A stretch of 64,000 nt of DNA from Acanthamoeba castellanii str. Neff (Eukaryota > Discosea > Longamoebia > Acanthamoebidae). The stretch lies in NCBI RefSeq assembly GCF_000313135.1, contig NW_004457518.1:179692-243691 (forward strand), given 5' to 3'. The translations under genes were made by a program, and so were the position numbers. Shown here piece after piece: positions 1 to 11,130 of this stretch. The notes beneath the pieces are model-generated. The model saw only the letters and a program-made list of their open reading frames with translations, ran no database searches and was not told the DNA's origin. How positions within the stretch are numbered: the first letter of the stretch is position 1; each line of letters opens with the position of its first letter.

Positions 1-118
1 ATCACACACACCACACACACCACACACACCACACACACCAACACACCAACACACCAACACACCAACACACCAACACATACACAGACCAACGCACACACTC
101 ATACGGCCATTCCCACAG
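1..118. repeat. CA-rich microsatellite inside an intron
   Basis: Imperfect CACAC/CCAACACA simple repeat running up to a 3' splice site (CCCACAG at 112-118). It is the end of an intron of the Atg18/WIPI-like gene whose earlier exons lie outside the window. Confidence 0.8.
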
Positions 119-708
119 GAGACGTTTTGATATTCGATGCATTGAATCTCTCTACGGTGAACGTGATCGAGAAGGCCCATAAGGGCTCCATCTCCACGCT
201 CGCCTTCAACGACGACGGCACCCTCTTGGCCACCTCCTCCACCAAGGTACAGCCGCGCGCGCGCTTCTGTGTCGTGTCGTCTCGTGTTGCGTTGTCGTGT
301 CGTTGGTCGTGTTGCGTGCGTGCCATTCCGTCTCGTGCGTTGTGCGGCGGTGTCGTGCCATGCGCATGACGCAGGGTATGGCGGCTATGGCGCGCAGGGC
401 ACGGTGATCCGCGTGTTTTCGATCCCGGAGGCGAAGAAGCTGTACGAGTTCCGACGGGGCAGCTACCCGGCTCGAATCTTTAGCATCGCCTTCTCGCGCG
501 ACTCTTCCCTCCTCGCCGCCTCCTCCGAGTCCGGCACCGTGCACGTCTTCCAAGTCGACAAGGCCGCCGCGTACGTGCCCCCCCCCGTGTCCCTCTACCT
601 CTGCCTCGTACACGTCATCCGCGTGCCGCACACGCACAAGCACACACACACACACACACACGAACACACACACACACACACACACATTGCGAACAAGGCG
701 CTTGCGAA

Positions 709-743
<35 letters not shown>

Positions 744-1261
744 TTCCTAACGGTGCCGCTGTGCAGGTCGACGAGCGGCAGCAGCATGACGGCGTCGTTT
801 ATGGGCTTTTCATCGTATCTTCCCGAGGTGGTGTCTGACATCTGGCAGCCCGTGCGAGCGTTCGCCCAGGTACCACCACAGGCGTGTGTGTGTGTGTGTG
901 TTGTGATGAGGTCCTAAACTCGTACTCGTGCTTTGTGACATCGACGATGTAGGTGAAGCTGCCCTCGCCGTGCCCGAGCCTGTGCGGCATCGCCAAGGGG
1001 AACGATCTCATCTACGTTGTCACGGCTGAGGGCTACTTTTATCAGTACAAGGTACTGCAGACAGACACGTCCTCCACCCCGCCGCGGTGATGATGATGAT
1101 GATGATGTGGTTGCTCACCATTGCGTGTTGCGTGCTGCAATATGTCACACGACGTTGGACCCCAGTTGGATCTGCATGCGGGTGGAGAGTGTAAGATGGT
1201 GGGCGAGTTCACCCTGTTCGAATCAAAATCAGAGGAAGTGGCCGCCACCTTCCTCGACTGA
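119..1261 (+). CDS. Atg18/WIPI-family PROPPIN (WD-repeat phosphoinositide-binding autophagy protein), 3' part
   Basis: PROPPINs are seven-bladed beta-propellers that bind PI3P and PI(3,5)P2 on autophagic and endosomal membranes. Five exons are visible: about 119-246, 398-570, 767-869, 953-1051 and 1166-1261. Spliced, they give two WD-type blades ([20 protein letters not shown] and [20 protein letters not shown]) around the diagnostic FRRG lipid-binding motif (YEFRRGS). After further propeller sequence the protein ends in a YQYK...LDLHAGGEC stretch, as in WIPI proteins, and stops at TGA 1259-1261. AATAAA signals follow near 1390-1405. The gene is partial: the N-terminal blades are upstream of base 1. 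Which paralogue (Atg18, WIPI3/4) cannot be decided from this part. Confidence 0.88.
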
Positions 1262-1530
1262 GCAAGCCCGCACAAAAAAACACATCACAACACGACACAC
1301 CTAAAAGTAATACACACCCGCAGGCATGTACATACTCACTGCTTGGCCACCAGGTCGGGTTTGGGTTTATTATTCATTTTATTCCTTCACCAATAAAATA
1401 ATAAAGCAGAGGCTGTGCCGATTCGGGATAAGAGATTAAGATGGCGCGCCACCGCGGCAACATTTTTACGCCCAATCGCAGCAGGGCGCAAATTGTGGAG
1501 TTGTTTTGTCGCCAACAGCAAGAGGAAGAG

Positions 1531-4500
1531 ATGGCACGGTCGATTAGTGGAGTCTTCCTTGTAGTTGGGTTGGCGGTGACCCTACTCCTGCTGGCCCACC
1601 AGGCGAGTGCCCACGGCAGCCATGCCGCGGCGCCCAAATCCAAACTCCAAGTCCACCAGGCACTCCCCCCCTTTCCTCCTTTACTTGGGCCTTTACCAAT
1701 TATTTGTTAATTACAATATATCCAAATCAAAACGTTTTGCAGATCAAGGCCCACAAGGTGGAGGCCATCAGCATCGGAGCCACGCCGGCAACGCTCCAGA
1801 GGTCTGGCGAGTGGGTCGTGGTATGTCCCCCAATACCTGCTCCCACTTCCGTCGCGGCGCGCGTGCCACACATTTTAACTCCGCCTCGATCGCGTGCCGC
1901 GATCCTAAGGTGTCGTGGCGCGGGGTGGACTCGCCGAGCGCGGGAGACTGGATCGGCGTTTACTCGCCGGCCAACGCCAGCGTGACCACCTCTGTACCCA
2001 TCAAGTACAAGTTTGCTGATGAGGTACGCGTGTCGTTGGTCGTGTCGTGTCGTTGGTCGTGTCGTGTCGTGTGTCATGTGTGTTGCTAACAACACCATGG
2101 CACGCACGGGTAGTCGACGAATTATCTGTCGACGGGAGCCGGCAGCGTTCGATTCCGCCTGACCAACATGCGGGCCGACTACGCGTTCCACTTCTTCAGG
2201 CACGGCATCACCCGTCCGACCCTCGTCGCCACCTCCAACGCCGGTGCGCCCAACCCCAACCCAACGACCTCGTCGCTGGCATTCGAGCCGTATTCTCACA
2301 TGTGTGCCTTGGTGTGCGTGTGTGCATGTGTGTGCGGTGTGTGCGTGTGTGCGGTTGTGCATGTGCAGTTACATTCGTCAACTACAACGAGCCGATGCAG
2401 GGCCGCTTGATGCTGACCGGCCGCCAGAACGAGATGCGCGTCATGTGGACCACCCGCGACGCCGTCCGCCCGCAGGTCAAGTTCGGCACCTCGCCTGGTA
2501 TGTGCGTTCCTCACTTCGAAAATAATGTATGATTTTATTAATTTTTTAATTTTAAATTAAATGCTGACGTGTCACGCGGTCGTAGGTAACTACGATCAGA
2601 GCGTGGGCGCCGCCACGTCGACCTACAGGAAGGAGCACATGTGCGGCGCCCCTGCCAACGCGGAGGGCTGGCGCGACCCCGGCCTCCTCCACAGCGCGGT
2701 CCTCTCCAACCTCCGCCCTGGTACCCACATTCCTTCATTGGCGCGGCACGCGCACACGCGCACACCGCACACACGCACCGCACACACAGCACATGCGCGC
2801 TCACGTAGTTCATGATGCAGACACGAGGTACTACTACGTCTACGGTGACCCGACGTTCGGTTTCAGCGCCGAGGCCTCGTTTGTGTCCGAGCCCCACCCT
2901 GGCCAATCGGACCGCGTGATCCATCTCTTCGCCTTTGGTGACATGGGCAAGACCACTCAGGTACACAACACAACCCACCGCCCCCTTGATTGAGAATACA
3001 AATATGTAAATAAGCAACATATGTTTGTATATTGTTTGTGTGTGTGTAATATCACAAAAGTAACATCAACGTGGTACAATGTGTAGGACAACTCGACGGA
3101 GCACTGGGACAGCGAACTGGCGTCCATCAACACGACGACCCTCATCGCTAAGGATCTGGATGCTCGCCCCATGGACCTTCTTCTCCACATTGGTACGCTC
3201 CACCTGTGCAGTCGAGTCCGCGGCCCATCGCACACGCGCACGCACCACCGCACACACGCCAACATTATGTCATCCAACACAGGCGACATTGCGTACGCGG
3301 TGGGCTACGGCGCGCAGTGGGACGAGTTCCACGACCAGGTGTCGGCCATCTCCACGCGGCTGCCCTACATGACCTGCATCGGCAACCACGAGCGCGACTT
3401 CCCCAACTCCGGCTCCCGCTACAACGGAAGCGACTCTGGCGGTACCTGTTTTTTATGATTTATTTATTTATTATTTTGCTTTTTGTTTTTATATTTTATT
3501 TATTTTATTTGTTTTTGGAATGTTGTCAAAAGAATCGGAATTGATTGCGTGTGTCGTGTCGTGTGCATGTCGGATGGCCAGGTGAGTGCGGTGTTGCGTA
3601 TGAGGCTCGTTACCCGATGCCCACGCCGGCGAGGGATCAGCCGTGGTACAGCTTCGACTACGGCTTCATCCACTTCACCTTCATGTCCACCGAACACGAC
3701 TTTAGCATCGGTACGCCCACGCTCAACCCTTTGCGTTTGCGTTTGCCTTTGCGTGTACCTCTACGTTTACATTTACAACATGTGTGCATATAACTGAAAA
3801 CACTGCGCATTGCCTGCGCGCGCGCACACGCAGGCAGTGTGCAGTGGAAGTGGCTCGAGGAGGATCTGAAGAAGGTCGACCGCGTCAAGACGCCCTGGGT
3901 GGTCTTTTCTGGCCACCGGCCCATGTACATCGACTCGCAGGGGTACGGCCTGGTCTGACTTTTCCTACAGACGGCGATGTCGGTGGCTCAACGGATTTGT
4001 TTGTGGTGGTGGCGATGGTGATGATGATGGATCCAACACAGTGACATCGGCGACGCTGCCGATCAGCCCGTTGCGCGCGAGCTCCGGGCCAATGTCGAGG
4101 ACCTGCTGTTCAAGTACCAGGTCGACCTCGCCCTCTGGGGCCACCACCACTCCGTATGCGCCCTCCATCATCGCTCCTTTCGTGTGGCTTCTCTGCGTCA
4201 CAATTATATATTTATTTATTTACCATTGTTTACAATTCTGTGAGCAGTACCAGAGGAGCTGCCCTGTCTACAAGGGCACCTGCATTCCGTCCGGCCGTGC
4301 GCCCACCCACGTCGTCATTGGTAAGTTCGTTGGTGCACGGGTGGATCAGAAAGATCGTTTGCTCAACGCACGCACACTCGCACAACCGCACACGCACACG
4401 CACACGCACCACCGCACACGCAGGCATGGCGGGCTTCAGTCTCACGACGAACCTGGAGCTGGAGAAGCCCACGTGGGCGCGTGTGGTGAACGACCAGGAG

Positions 4501-4602
4501 CACGGCTACACACGTCTCGCCGTCACGCGCTCGCGCCTCGAGATGGAGTTCATCAGCGACGTCGACACCCGCGTCAAGGACCACTTTGCCCTCTACAAGT
4601 AA
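1531..4602 (+). CDS. Secreted purple acid phosphatase (metallophosphoesterase)
   Basis: Purple acid phosphatases hydrolyse phosphomonoesters with a binuclear Fe-Me centre, usually in lysosomes, phagosomes or outside the cell. The start at 1531 is chosen because it gives a signal peptide (MARSISGVFLVVGLAVTLLL); an in-frame ATG at 1441 would add 30 residues in front of it. A fibronectin-like N-terminal domain precedes the catalytic domain. All five metal-ligand blocks are seen in order across exons: FAFGDMG, GDIAYAVGY, GNHERDF, VVFSGHRPMY and LWGHHHSYQR. The length and N-terminal domain resemble the large plant/fungal-type enzyme rather than the small mammalian one. It is split by about ten short introns, several ending in CACACGCAG. 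The last exon ends LYK-TAA at 4600-4602. Substrate is not predictable. Confidence 0.92.
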
Positions 4603-5126
4603 GCTTGAAGTGGTCAAGCTGCCTCTTGACAATTAGCAAATAATTTCAATTTTTGAACTTGTACCGACCACCTGTGTGCAACGAACTTTGCGGCCGTGGA
4701 GTTCTTCGAACGCGGCATTCTGCGGTGTGGTGACCACGAGCTACTTCGTGGAAGTGGTAAACGCGGTCTAATGGAAAGGCGCCGACGAGGTGCTAGCGCC
4801 ATTGGTCCGTTTGTACAGTTCGATTTCCTCTCTTCTTTTCTCAGCGTTTCTTCATTCCAGTTTTGGGGAAATGGAGTATTTCTCATCATTTATTCTGCGC
4901 TTCGCTGGAAATCCGCCCAATGGGTTCGAACGCGTGCCGGTTCGTAGCCAAGGCGGGCGAAATACGGCCAAAAGCTCGTGCCCTCGCCTCCATTTTCGAC
5001 GGCACACAACGAAACGGGGAACACAACAGAACGCAACGCACGGACCGAGCAAGTAACTACAACTCCTTTCCTCAACAACCTCGGCCCACAACACACAACA
5101 ACACACAGCCAAACACGAGATAGAAG
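4603..5126. other. Intergenic spacer, no gene recognised
   Basis: Holds the 3' end of the phosphatase gene and the upstream region of the small ORF at 5127. Short ORFs exist on both strands but none resembles a known protein or shows splice logic. No RNA gene was recognised. Confidence 0.5.
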
Positions 5127-5315
5127 ATGAAGTACGGACGACTGGTCGAGGTGGAGGTGCCGGGCGAGCTGGGCGTGGTGAGCTTCGTGTCGAGCGGCGC
5201 TGCGGACAAGAAGAAGGGGGCCGCGGCCGCGGCGAAGCCGAACGTGACGAAGATCAGGAGCGGCGAGTACGACCGAATCGTGAACTGGATGCTGTCGTTC
5301 TTCGACACCTACTGA
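5127..5315 (+). CDS. Small hypothetical protein, 62 aa
   Basis: Single-exon ORF starting after an A-rich leader (AGATAGAAGATG) and ending TGA at 5313-5315. The product starts MKYGRLVEVEVPGELG, has a Lys/Ala-rich middle (DKKKGAAAAAKP) and ends IVNWMLSFFDTY. Codon use is GC-rich like the neighbouring genes, which favours a real gene, and it sits in a free gap between two genes. No family is recognised. It could be a complete small protein or the first exon of a gene continuing into 5316-5640, where I see no convincing further exon. Confidence 0.45.
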   Translation: MKYGRLVEVEVPGELGVVSFVSSGAADKKKGAAAAAKPNVTKIRSGEYDRIVNWMLSFFDTY

Positions 5316-5649
5316 AGCAAGCAAGGCGGCAAGACCGGCGAGAGGGACGACCGAGAGACAAAGATTGTTGAAGAGATGTACATAGCCGAGGACGAACGAT
5401 GTGGAGGAAGATTTGAAGTGAAGGACGGAAGCGGTAACGAGCCCGCGGCGATCGCCACAGTCTGACCATATTTGCTGTACCATAGCCCAAGTAAGGGCCT
5501 CGAGATAACCATCTTCGCACCACCGTGGACACGCGGTGTAGAGAAAACGCGACAACGCGAAGTTCAAGTAAAATTGAAAATCTCGATGATTGAAAAGTTA
5601 TTGTTTGCATTATTTTACAATCTTGTACAGCAAAGAGAAGGAAGAACGT
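5316..5649. other. Intergenic spacer between convergent genes, nothing recognised
   Basis: Lies between the small ORF and the stop of the minus-strand DUF4397-like gene. Presumably both 3' untranslated regions. No ORF or RNA is supported. Confidence 0.5.
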
Positions 5650-6504
5650 TTAGCACAGGTCCTTGGTGTGGACGACGATGTAGGGGCTGTAGTAGTTCCC
5701 CAACACGCCTGTCGAGAAGATGGTGAATGCGCAGCCGTTGGAAAGGAAGAGCTTGTCAAAGGTGATCTGAATCTCTTCATATCGTGCATCTACCACCTCG
5801 AACATGAAGTAGCCACCCTTAGCTCCTGTATCGAACTCGACGTACTGACCACCATTCCAGGCCTGGCCGTAGGGTGTCGACGCGAACAGGTCCTTTCCAT
5901 TCATCTTGACCGTAGTAGGCCCCAACGAGATGCCCGCATTGAAGTAGCGTATCGACGTCAAACCCTTCCCACTGCCCACCTTCCTGTTTGTCTCCTCCTC
6001 GTCCTCCTCCATGATAGATGTCTCGAACCCCTTGCGATGTCTCGAAGTCACTCCTTCTTCGCTTGGTCGAGAGATTGCACGCTTGCCGACAGATTGGTCA
6101 ACGAGATGGGCTGTCTGTAGGGGGAAGTCGACTGTATTACGTCCGAAGATGACGACGGTGTGGTAGGTGCCGGGCTGGGTGATCTGCAGCTGAGTAGAGG
6201 CGATGATTCCTCGCTCTGGATGATTGGTGTAGCGAAATGAGACGTTGTAGGTGCCGGGTGCATCGAGTGGGCGATAGGGTCCATGAGTGCCGTTGGAGGA
6301 GCCGAAGAGGTACTCCACCTTCGAGAAGAAGAGGTTGCCGTCGACCAGCGCATCTATGAAGGAAGAGCTGAAGTCCAAGATGGGAGGCGGCAGAGCGTTG
6401 ATAACCTTCAGACCCGCCGACTGCCCTCGCACTGGCGCCGACAACGCGAGCACCACGAGCAAGAGGAAGGACACAAGCGTGCCAAAGTGGGCGATCTTCT
6501 TCAT
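5650..6504 (-). CDS. Secreted protein with two DUF4397-like domains
   Basis: Intronless ORF of 284 residues with an N-terminal signal peptide (MKKIAHFGTLVSFLLLVVLA, then cleavage near ALSAPVRGQ). The first half (about residues 28-130) has the DUF4397 pattern: an LKVINALPPP start, a VDGNLFFSKVEYLF 'adornment' strand pair, a DAPGTYNVSFR strand, and ITQPGTYHTVVIFG. A second, weaker repeat starts at IRYFNAGISLGPTTVKMNGK. The linker is acidic (EEDEEETNRK). DUF4397 domains are beta-sandwiches of unknown function on surface or secreted proteins; this assignment rests on pattern resemblance only. The open frame continues upstream of 6504 on this strand, but that part is antisense to the trefoil gene and lacks a secretory start. 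Confidence 0.72.
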   Translation of the reverse strand: MKKIAHFGTLVSFLLLVVLALSAPVRGQSAGLKVINALPPPILDFSSSFIDALVDGNLFFSKVEYLFGSSNGTHGPYRPLDAPGTYNVSFRYTNHPERGIIASTQLQITQPGTYHTVVIFGRNTVDFPLQTAHLVDQSVGKRAISRPSEEGVTSRHRKGFETSIMEEDEEETNRKVGSGKGLTSIRYFNAGISLGPTTVKMNGKDLFASTPYGQAWNGGQYVEFDTGAKGGYFMFEVVDARYEEIQITFDKLFLSNGCAFTIFSTGVLGNYYSPYIVVHTKDLC

Positions 6505-6819
6505 CTGCGCAGCCCGCGACCAGTGTTGCTGAAAATGAAATTGCATAAAAAAACACATTAGTGCTCGGGAAATTAAAAAAGAAAAGATAAACACCGAGAG
6601 GTTGAGCTGGTGCGTGGTGAGTGGCTGGCGGCCCGAAAACGAAGTGAAACGGCTGAGGCTGTTTCTCCCTCCGTTTATGTCGCCATTGGTGTGTGCCCAA
6701 CTTTGATTTCGATTGGACCCCCTTCTCACAGCTTGTCGGGCAACGGGCCAGCTACAAAAGCCAACCCAGCGTACAGAGATGTTGTCTCCAACTAAAACCA
6801 CCAGCACCACCTCCTCAAC
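6505..6819. promoter_or_regulatory. Divergent promoter region (DUF4397-like gene / trefoil gene)
   Basis: About 315 bp between two start codons pointing away from each other, so it should carry both promoters. A CTACAAAAG stretch near 6751 lies about 70 bp before the trefoil ATG and could serve as a TATA-like element; this is a guess. Confidence 0.4.
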
Positions 6820-7203
6820 ATGCCCAAGAAGTTCACCATCAAGACTCACCACGGCAAGTACATCTGCAGCGAGCCCTCGCACACCATTGTGGGCAACCGC
6901 GACTCGGCCGATGCCTGGGAGCACTGGGAGGTCATCAAGCTCGGTGGCGGCAAGGTCTACCTGAAGTCGGCCCACGGCAAGTACCTCTCGGCCGAGACCA
7001 ACGGCACCGTCGTGGCCAACCGCGACACCCCCAAGGAGTGGGAGACCTTCCACGTCCACAAGCTGGGCAACAAGAAGGTGCAGTTCAAGACCCACCACGG
7101 CAAGTACCTGTGCGTCGAGCCCAGCGGCAAGGTCATCGCCGACCGCGCCGCCCCCAAGGAGTGGGAGACCTTCGAGTTCCGCAAGGTCGGCCACTGCTGC
7201 TAA
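6820..7203 (+). CDS. Hisactophilin/fascin-like beta-trefoil protein
   Basis: Intronless ORF of 127 residues built of three repeats of about 40 residues. Each carries a (H/A)HGKY(I/L) strand (THHGKYICSE, AHGKYLSAE, HHGKYLCVE) followed by a NRD/DRxxxxxW(E) segment. This is the beta-trefoil pattern of Dictyostelium hisactophilin and of single fascin domains, which bind actin and, for hisactophilin, membranes in a pH-dependent way. It is close to hisactophilin in length (118 aa) but far less His-rich, so pH sensing cannot be assumed. It ends VGHCC, and the C-terminal Cys pair might be modified. Codon use is strongly biased to C-ending codons, hinting at high expression. The actin-binding role is inference. 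Confidence 0.82.
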   Translation: MPKKFTIKTHHGKYICSEPSHTIVGNRDSADAWEHWEVIKLGGGKVYLKSAHGKYLSAETNGTVVANRDTPKEWETFHVHKLGNKKVQFKTHHGKYLCVEPSGKVIADRAAPKEWETFEFRKVGHCC

Positions 7204-7354
7204 ATGTCAGCACCCCACCTTTGCGTTGCTCCATGGGGCCTTGTTTGCCAAATAATACAACCACTGTCTTATCTGTACACCCTCGCCATTATTGTTTTCG
7301 GGCTTTTTGGTTTATTTTTATGACTTTTTGATTTCCAATTTAGCATTGAATTAG

Positions 7355-9132
7355 ATGAAGCTCAATCAAATGGCTGCTGCCAGAAGCAGTGCTGGCCATA
7401 GATGGAGTGGCTTCTCCTCCCGGCTGCCTGCGCCGTTTGTCAGTAGCCAAATAGGGACAAGAGGCGCTACTCGCCCCTATTTCGTCTCGGCCTCCCCGCA
7501 CGCCACCGCTACAGATGAAACGGAACGAGGGGAGAAGGCCAAGAAACCCTCTCGACGCACTACGCGCGTAGCTCGGCCTCAAGATGGAGAAGAAGCAGAC
7601 GACAGCAGCCACCTCGCGGAAGGCAAGCAGCACGCAACACAGAATAAGGTCTGGCGCTCGGCCGAGCTGGGCCTGGGCGTCGTGACGAGGGAGCGCTGCC
7701 TGCTCACCGCAGAGCGATCGGCCGAGTGGGTGCTGGGGCTCGACATCAACACCAACAGCACCGGCTTCACCGTCCTTCACGCTCCCACCGGTGCGCTACA
7801 TAATTTTCCATTTTATTTATTTTTTTCCTGTTTTTATTGTACATTTTTACATAAAACACCAACAAATAAATAAATAAAATTAATAGTGAGATTGATTTTA
7901 AAAAACAAAACGTAACGTGGTGATGGCAGGAGAGATGGCGGAGTGTGGCGTGATCGAGACGAAGGCCATCCCCGACCTGTTCGACAAGGTGACCTTCCTG
8001 CGTCGTCGGCTGGCGGCCATCCACGCGGCCAAGAAGGGCGACGACAAGGAGGCGACGACGTGGGTGGTGGGCATCGAGGACTTCCTCAAGAGCTTCGGCG
8101 GTGCCCAGTGGCGCACGAGCGACATCATGAAGCTGGCCTGCCTCAACTCCCTGGTCTCCTACGAGTGCTGGCACCTCTTCTTTTGCCACCACCAAGAGCA
8201 CTCGCCACCCACGCTGGAGTTTGGAGAAGCCGACGACGAGTTTGCGCTGCAACACCTGCCGCCCGAGGTGTTCCCCCTTCTCCGACTCACACATTCCATT
8301 CCACCTCAATCGTTGTTCGCTGAGCTCACAACCAAATTGTGTGTGTGTTCGTTGAAAAGAATGATGATGAAGCCAACGAAGACGACGAGGCGAGCTACAT
8401 GACGTTCGGCACCCGACGGCCATTCAAAGTGCACCCCAGCCAGGTACCCGCACACCCACAGATCCCTGTGCCAGCTGGCTGTTAGAACGTTATAGCGTTA
8501 TAACGTCGCTTCTCCCCCCCCCCAAGGCGAGGACCTACTTCGGCATTCGCAAACGATCGGCCGAGGACAAGATCAAAGATCTGGGTTTCCACCGCGTGAA
8601 GAACCTCTTCCCCTCCGATCACCCGTGGATCATCAAAAAGTGCACTTACACAGCCAACGACAACACACACACACACACCACGCACACGATCACACACACA
8701 CACGGCAACACACGATTTACAGTGTTGTCATGCTACACCTGCAGGACGGGTCGTTTGTCGGAGAAGAACTACGATGTGGTGGACAGCTTCATGGTGGCCC
8801 ACTACACGCGCAAGATGGCCGTCGAGTCAGCCCTCTACAGCGACCCGCACCTCTTCGCTGAATTCGAGGCCGCCTGGCTTCTCAAGAACAGCGCCGCCGT
8901 CGAGACCCTGCGACCACGGCACACCAACAATCATCAGCCGCCCGCCGATGTCGATGTCGTGAGCAAGAGGGCTGCGAGCGCGGAGCGGCGTAAGCAGAAG
9001 GGAGTGGAGCGGCGGGCGGAGAAGGAGTGGAAGGAGGAGGTGGACCGACGGGCCAGGGCGGCCTTCAAGAAGGCCATCAGCGCCGCCGCCGAAGCGGCCC
9101 TCCCCGCGCCCTCCACCCTCGTTCGCGTCTGA
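7355..9132 (+). CDS. RuvC/RNase H-fold nuclease, Holliday-junction-resolvase-like, probably mitochondrial
   Basis: Five exons: about 7355-7790, 7930-8268, 8360-8443, 8527-8639 and 8745-9132. The N-terminal ~120 residues are Arg/Ser/Ala-rich and nearly free of acids at the very start (MKLNQMAAARSSAGHRWSGF), like a mitochondrial leader; a second Met is at 7370. The core then shows the RuvC acidic positions: VLGLDINTNSTGFTVL (Asp on strand 1 with the downstream TG), VVGIEDFLKSFG (Glu on strand 4) and NYDVVDSFMVAHY (C-terminal Asp pair). RuvC-type enzymes cut four-way DNA junctions; eukaryotic relatives act in mitochondria or plastids. The C-terminus is a charged Lys/Arg/Glu helix. The family call rests on these motifs and their spacing; junction cutting is inference, and another RNase H-like nuclease is possible. 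Confidence 0.72.
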
Positions 9133-9257
9133 GTCCTAATTTCTCATTCTTCTTTTTCTTTTTCCTTTTAAAAAGAGAGAATGGCAAAAGGAAACGAAGA
9201 AAGAAATGTTAAATTAAACCAAAAAAAAAAACAAGAACGAAGAAGAGGAAGAGGAAG

Positions 9258-11130
9258 ATGCGGCTCAACAGTGCAAGCGCCAAGGCACGTCCTTGTTCTC
9301 CTTCTTCTTGTGAGTTCCACTTGAGTCAGGTGGTGGGTTGGTTCTAAACTGAGACTGCTGTGACTCCGTGGTGCAGCCCCAAGTGCTGAAGGTGCGCGAG
9401 GTGCGGCGGTTCGAGCTGCTCTGGAAGGACCGGGGCATCGGCAAGGGCATCTGCGACGGCGCCCTCTACCGTCCCCTACCCGACGAAGGGTACCATTTAC
9501 TTGATTAATTCTTTTTAATATGAATTATCATTTAATTTACTTATTATTTTCTAATATACTTAAAAAAATGCAAACATAATTATGTTGGCGTAGTTATTAT
9601 TCGCTGGGGGACGTGGCGCGCCCGTACCACGCCGACCAGCCAAAGCTCGAGGGTGAGCTGCCCGTGTTGGCCGTCGCCGAGAAGGACCCCCAGTTCCCGC
9701 ACTTCTTGCGCAAGGTTCTTCTTCTTCTTCTCTCGCTATTTGTACTGTGAGTGTCGTGTCGTGTCGTGTCGTGTTGTCGTGTGCGTGTCGTGTCGTGCAC
9801 GTTTTTACGCTGCTAAGTTATTCATGCTTTGGATAGCCCGTGGACTATCGACTCATGTGGAGCGATGCCGGGACGAGGTGCAAGCAGTCGGTCTCCATTT
9901 GGATGCCGATCCCTCCACCAGGGTACACACGCACACACGCACACACACAACGCACACACGCACGCGCACACGGCGCACGTTCCTTAAGCGTGTCTGCCAC
10001 CACAGATTCATAGCTCTGGGGTCGGTTGCCTCTCCAGGTGCCCCGTCTCCCTCCTCTTTCTCACATGTTGGCTCCTTTCAGTCGTCCAAGGCACACTCAT
10101 CGCACGACACACACCACACACACCACACACACGACACACACACACACGACACACACAGATCGCAACAAGCCATCGTTGGACGCGGTAAGGTGCGTTCATC
10201 AGTGCCTGGTGCAGATCGCCACGCTCTCGGACAAGGTGGTGTGGAAGGATCAGGGCTCGGGCGGCAACCTCGACGTCGCCCTCTACAACATCGCGCCCGC
10301 CGAGCAAGACAAAGGTTCGCGTTTTTTTTTTTTTGTAACCCATCGCACACGCTTACCCAATGCCGCGCATTCTTCGCACTATATAGAGTACGCCCTGCTG
10401 CCCGGCTGCATGGTGGCAGTTGGGCACTACGGCAAACCCACGAGTGCGTGTCCACCCCAATCCTCTTTCGTTCGTGTGTGTGTTGTGTTGTTGTGTGTGT
10501 TGTGTGTTGTACTGCCCCGATTGACGATGATGATGATCGATTGGTGGATGATGGGCCCAGACGTGATTCACTGTCTGGACAAGCGGTGCCTCATGCCTGA
10601 ATCGGACGAACCCACGGCCGTGTCTGCAGCTTCAGCCGGGCCTTCCTTCCTCTCGCAGCAGCGGGCGCAGGTAGCCCCCTCCCCACCTCACCCACCTGAT
10701 ATGACACACGCGCACGCGCCGTCGCACACGCGGGAACACACACTGGCACGACATCGCACTCACGCCTCCTGCCGCTCCAGCTTACGATCACCGAGAAGAT
10801 GAGCTGTCCCAAGTGCCAGGTACGCGCGTACCTGTGAGTGTCGTGTCGTTGGTCGTGTCGTGTCGTGTCGTGTCGTGTCGTGTCGTGCTAATCCCCCCAT
10901 CCAAAATATAGGGCAAGGGCAGCTGGGGAGTGTTTGGTGGCTGTGACTCGTCGAGCGTGCACATGCTGTGCACGTGTCCCATGTGCTGCGGCAAGGGCGT
11001 CCTGCGGCCCGGGTCGGCCCTGTGCCAGCAGTGCGAGGGCATGGGCGGCCTGTCGGCCTTTGGCAAGTGCGACATCAGCTCCCTCCACTACCAGCCCTGC
11101 CAGTGCTCCGGCACCGGGCTTGCCCTCTAG
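9258..11130 (+). CDS. VPS62 (DUF946)-domain protein with C-terminal DnaJ-like cysteine-rich module
   Basis: Multi-exon gene. The first exon is uncertain: ATG at 9258 joins in frame to the exon starting at about 9376. The body matches the VPS62/DUF946 pattern, with repeats of strand-rich sequence: FELLWKDRGIGKGICDGALY, EGYYSLGDVARPYH, PVDYRLMWSDAGTRCKQSVS, IWMPIPPPGFIALGSVASP, then VVWKDQGSGGNLDVALYNI. VPS62 was named in yeast for vacuolar protein sorting; its biochemical role is unclear. The last two exons add four CxxCxGxG-type motifs (CPKCQGKG, CPMCCGKG, CQQCEGMG, CQCSGTG), the spacing of the DnaJ zinc-binding region, and the protein ends there at TAG 11128-11130. No J-domain is present. 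The fusion looks genuine because the Cys-rich exons follow in the same frame and strand, with no stop or gene boundary between. Confidence 0.75.

Noticed and set aside
1441..1530. In-frame upstream ATG extending the acid phosphatase by 30 residues
   Set aside because: The extension is basic and places the hydrophobic signal segment away from the N-terminus; starting at 1531 gives a normal signal peptide.
4905..4945. tRNA-like string GGTTCGAAC
   Set aside because: No matching T-stem, anticodon arm or acceptor stem can be built around it.
6505..7194. Minus-strand open frame continuing from the DUF4397-like gene through the trefoil gene
   Set aside because: It is the mirror of a C-ending, strongly biased coding sequence (no stops in that antisense frame) and its translation has no family features.
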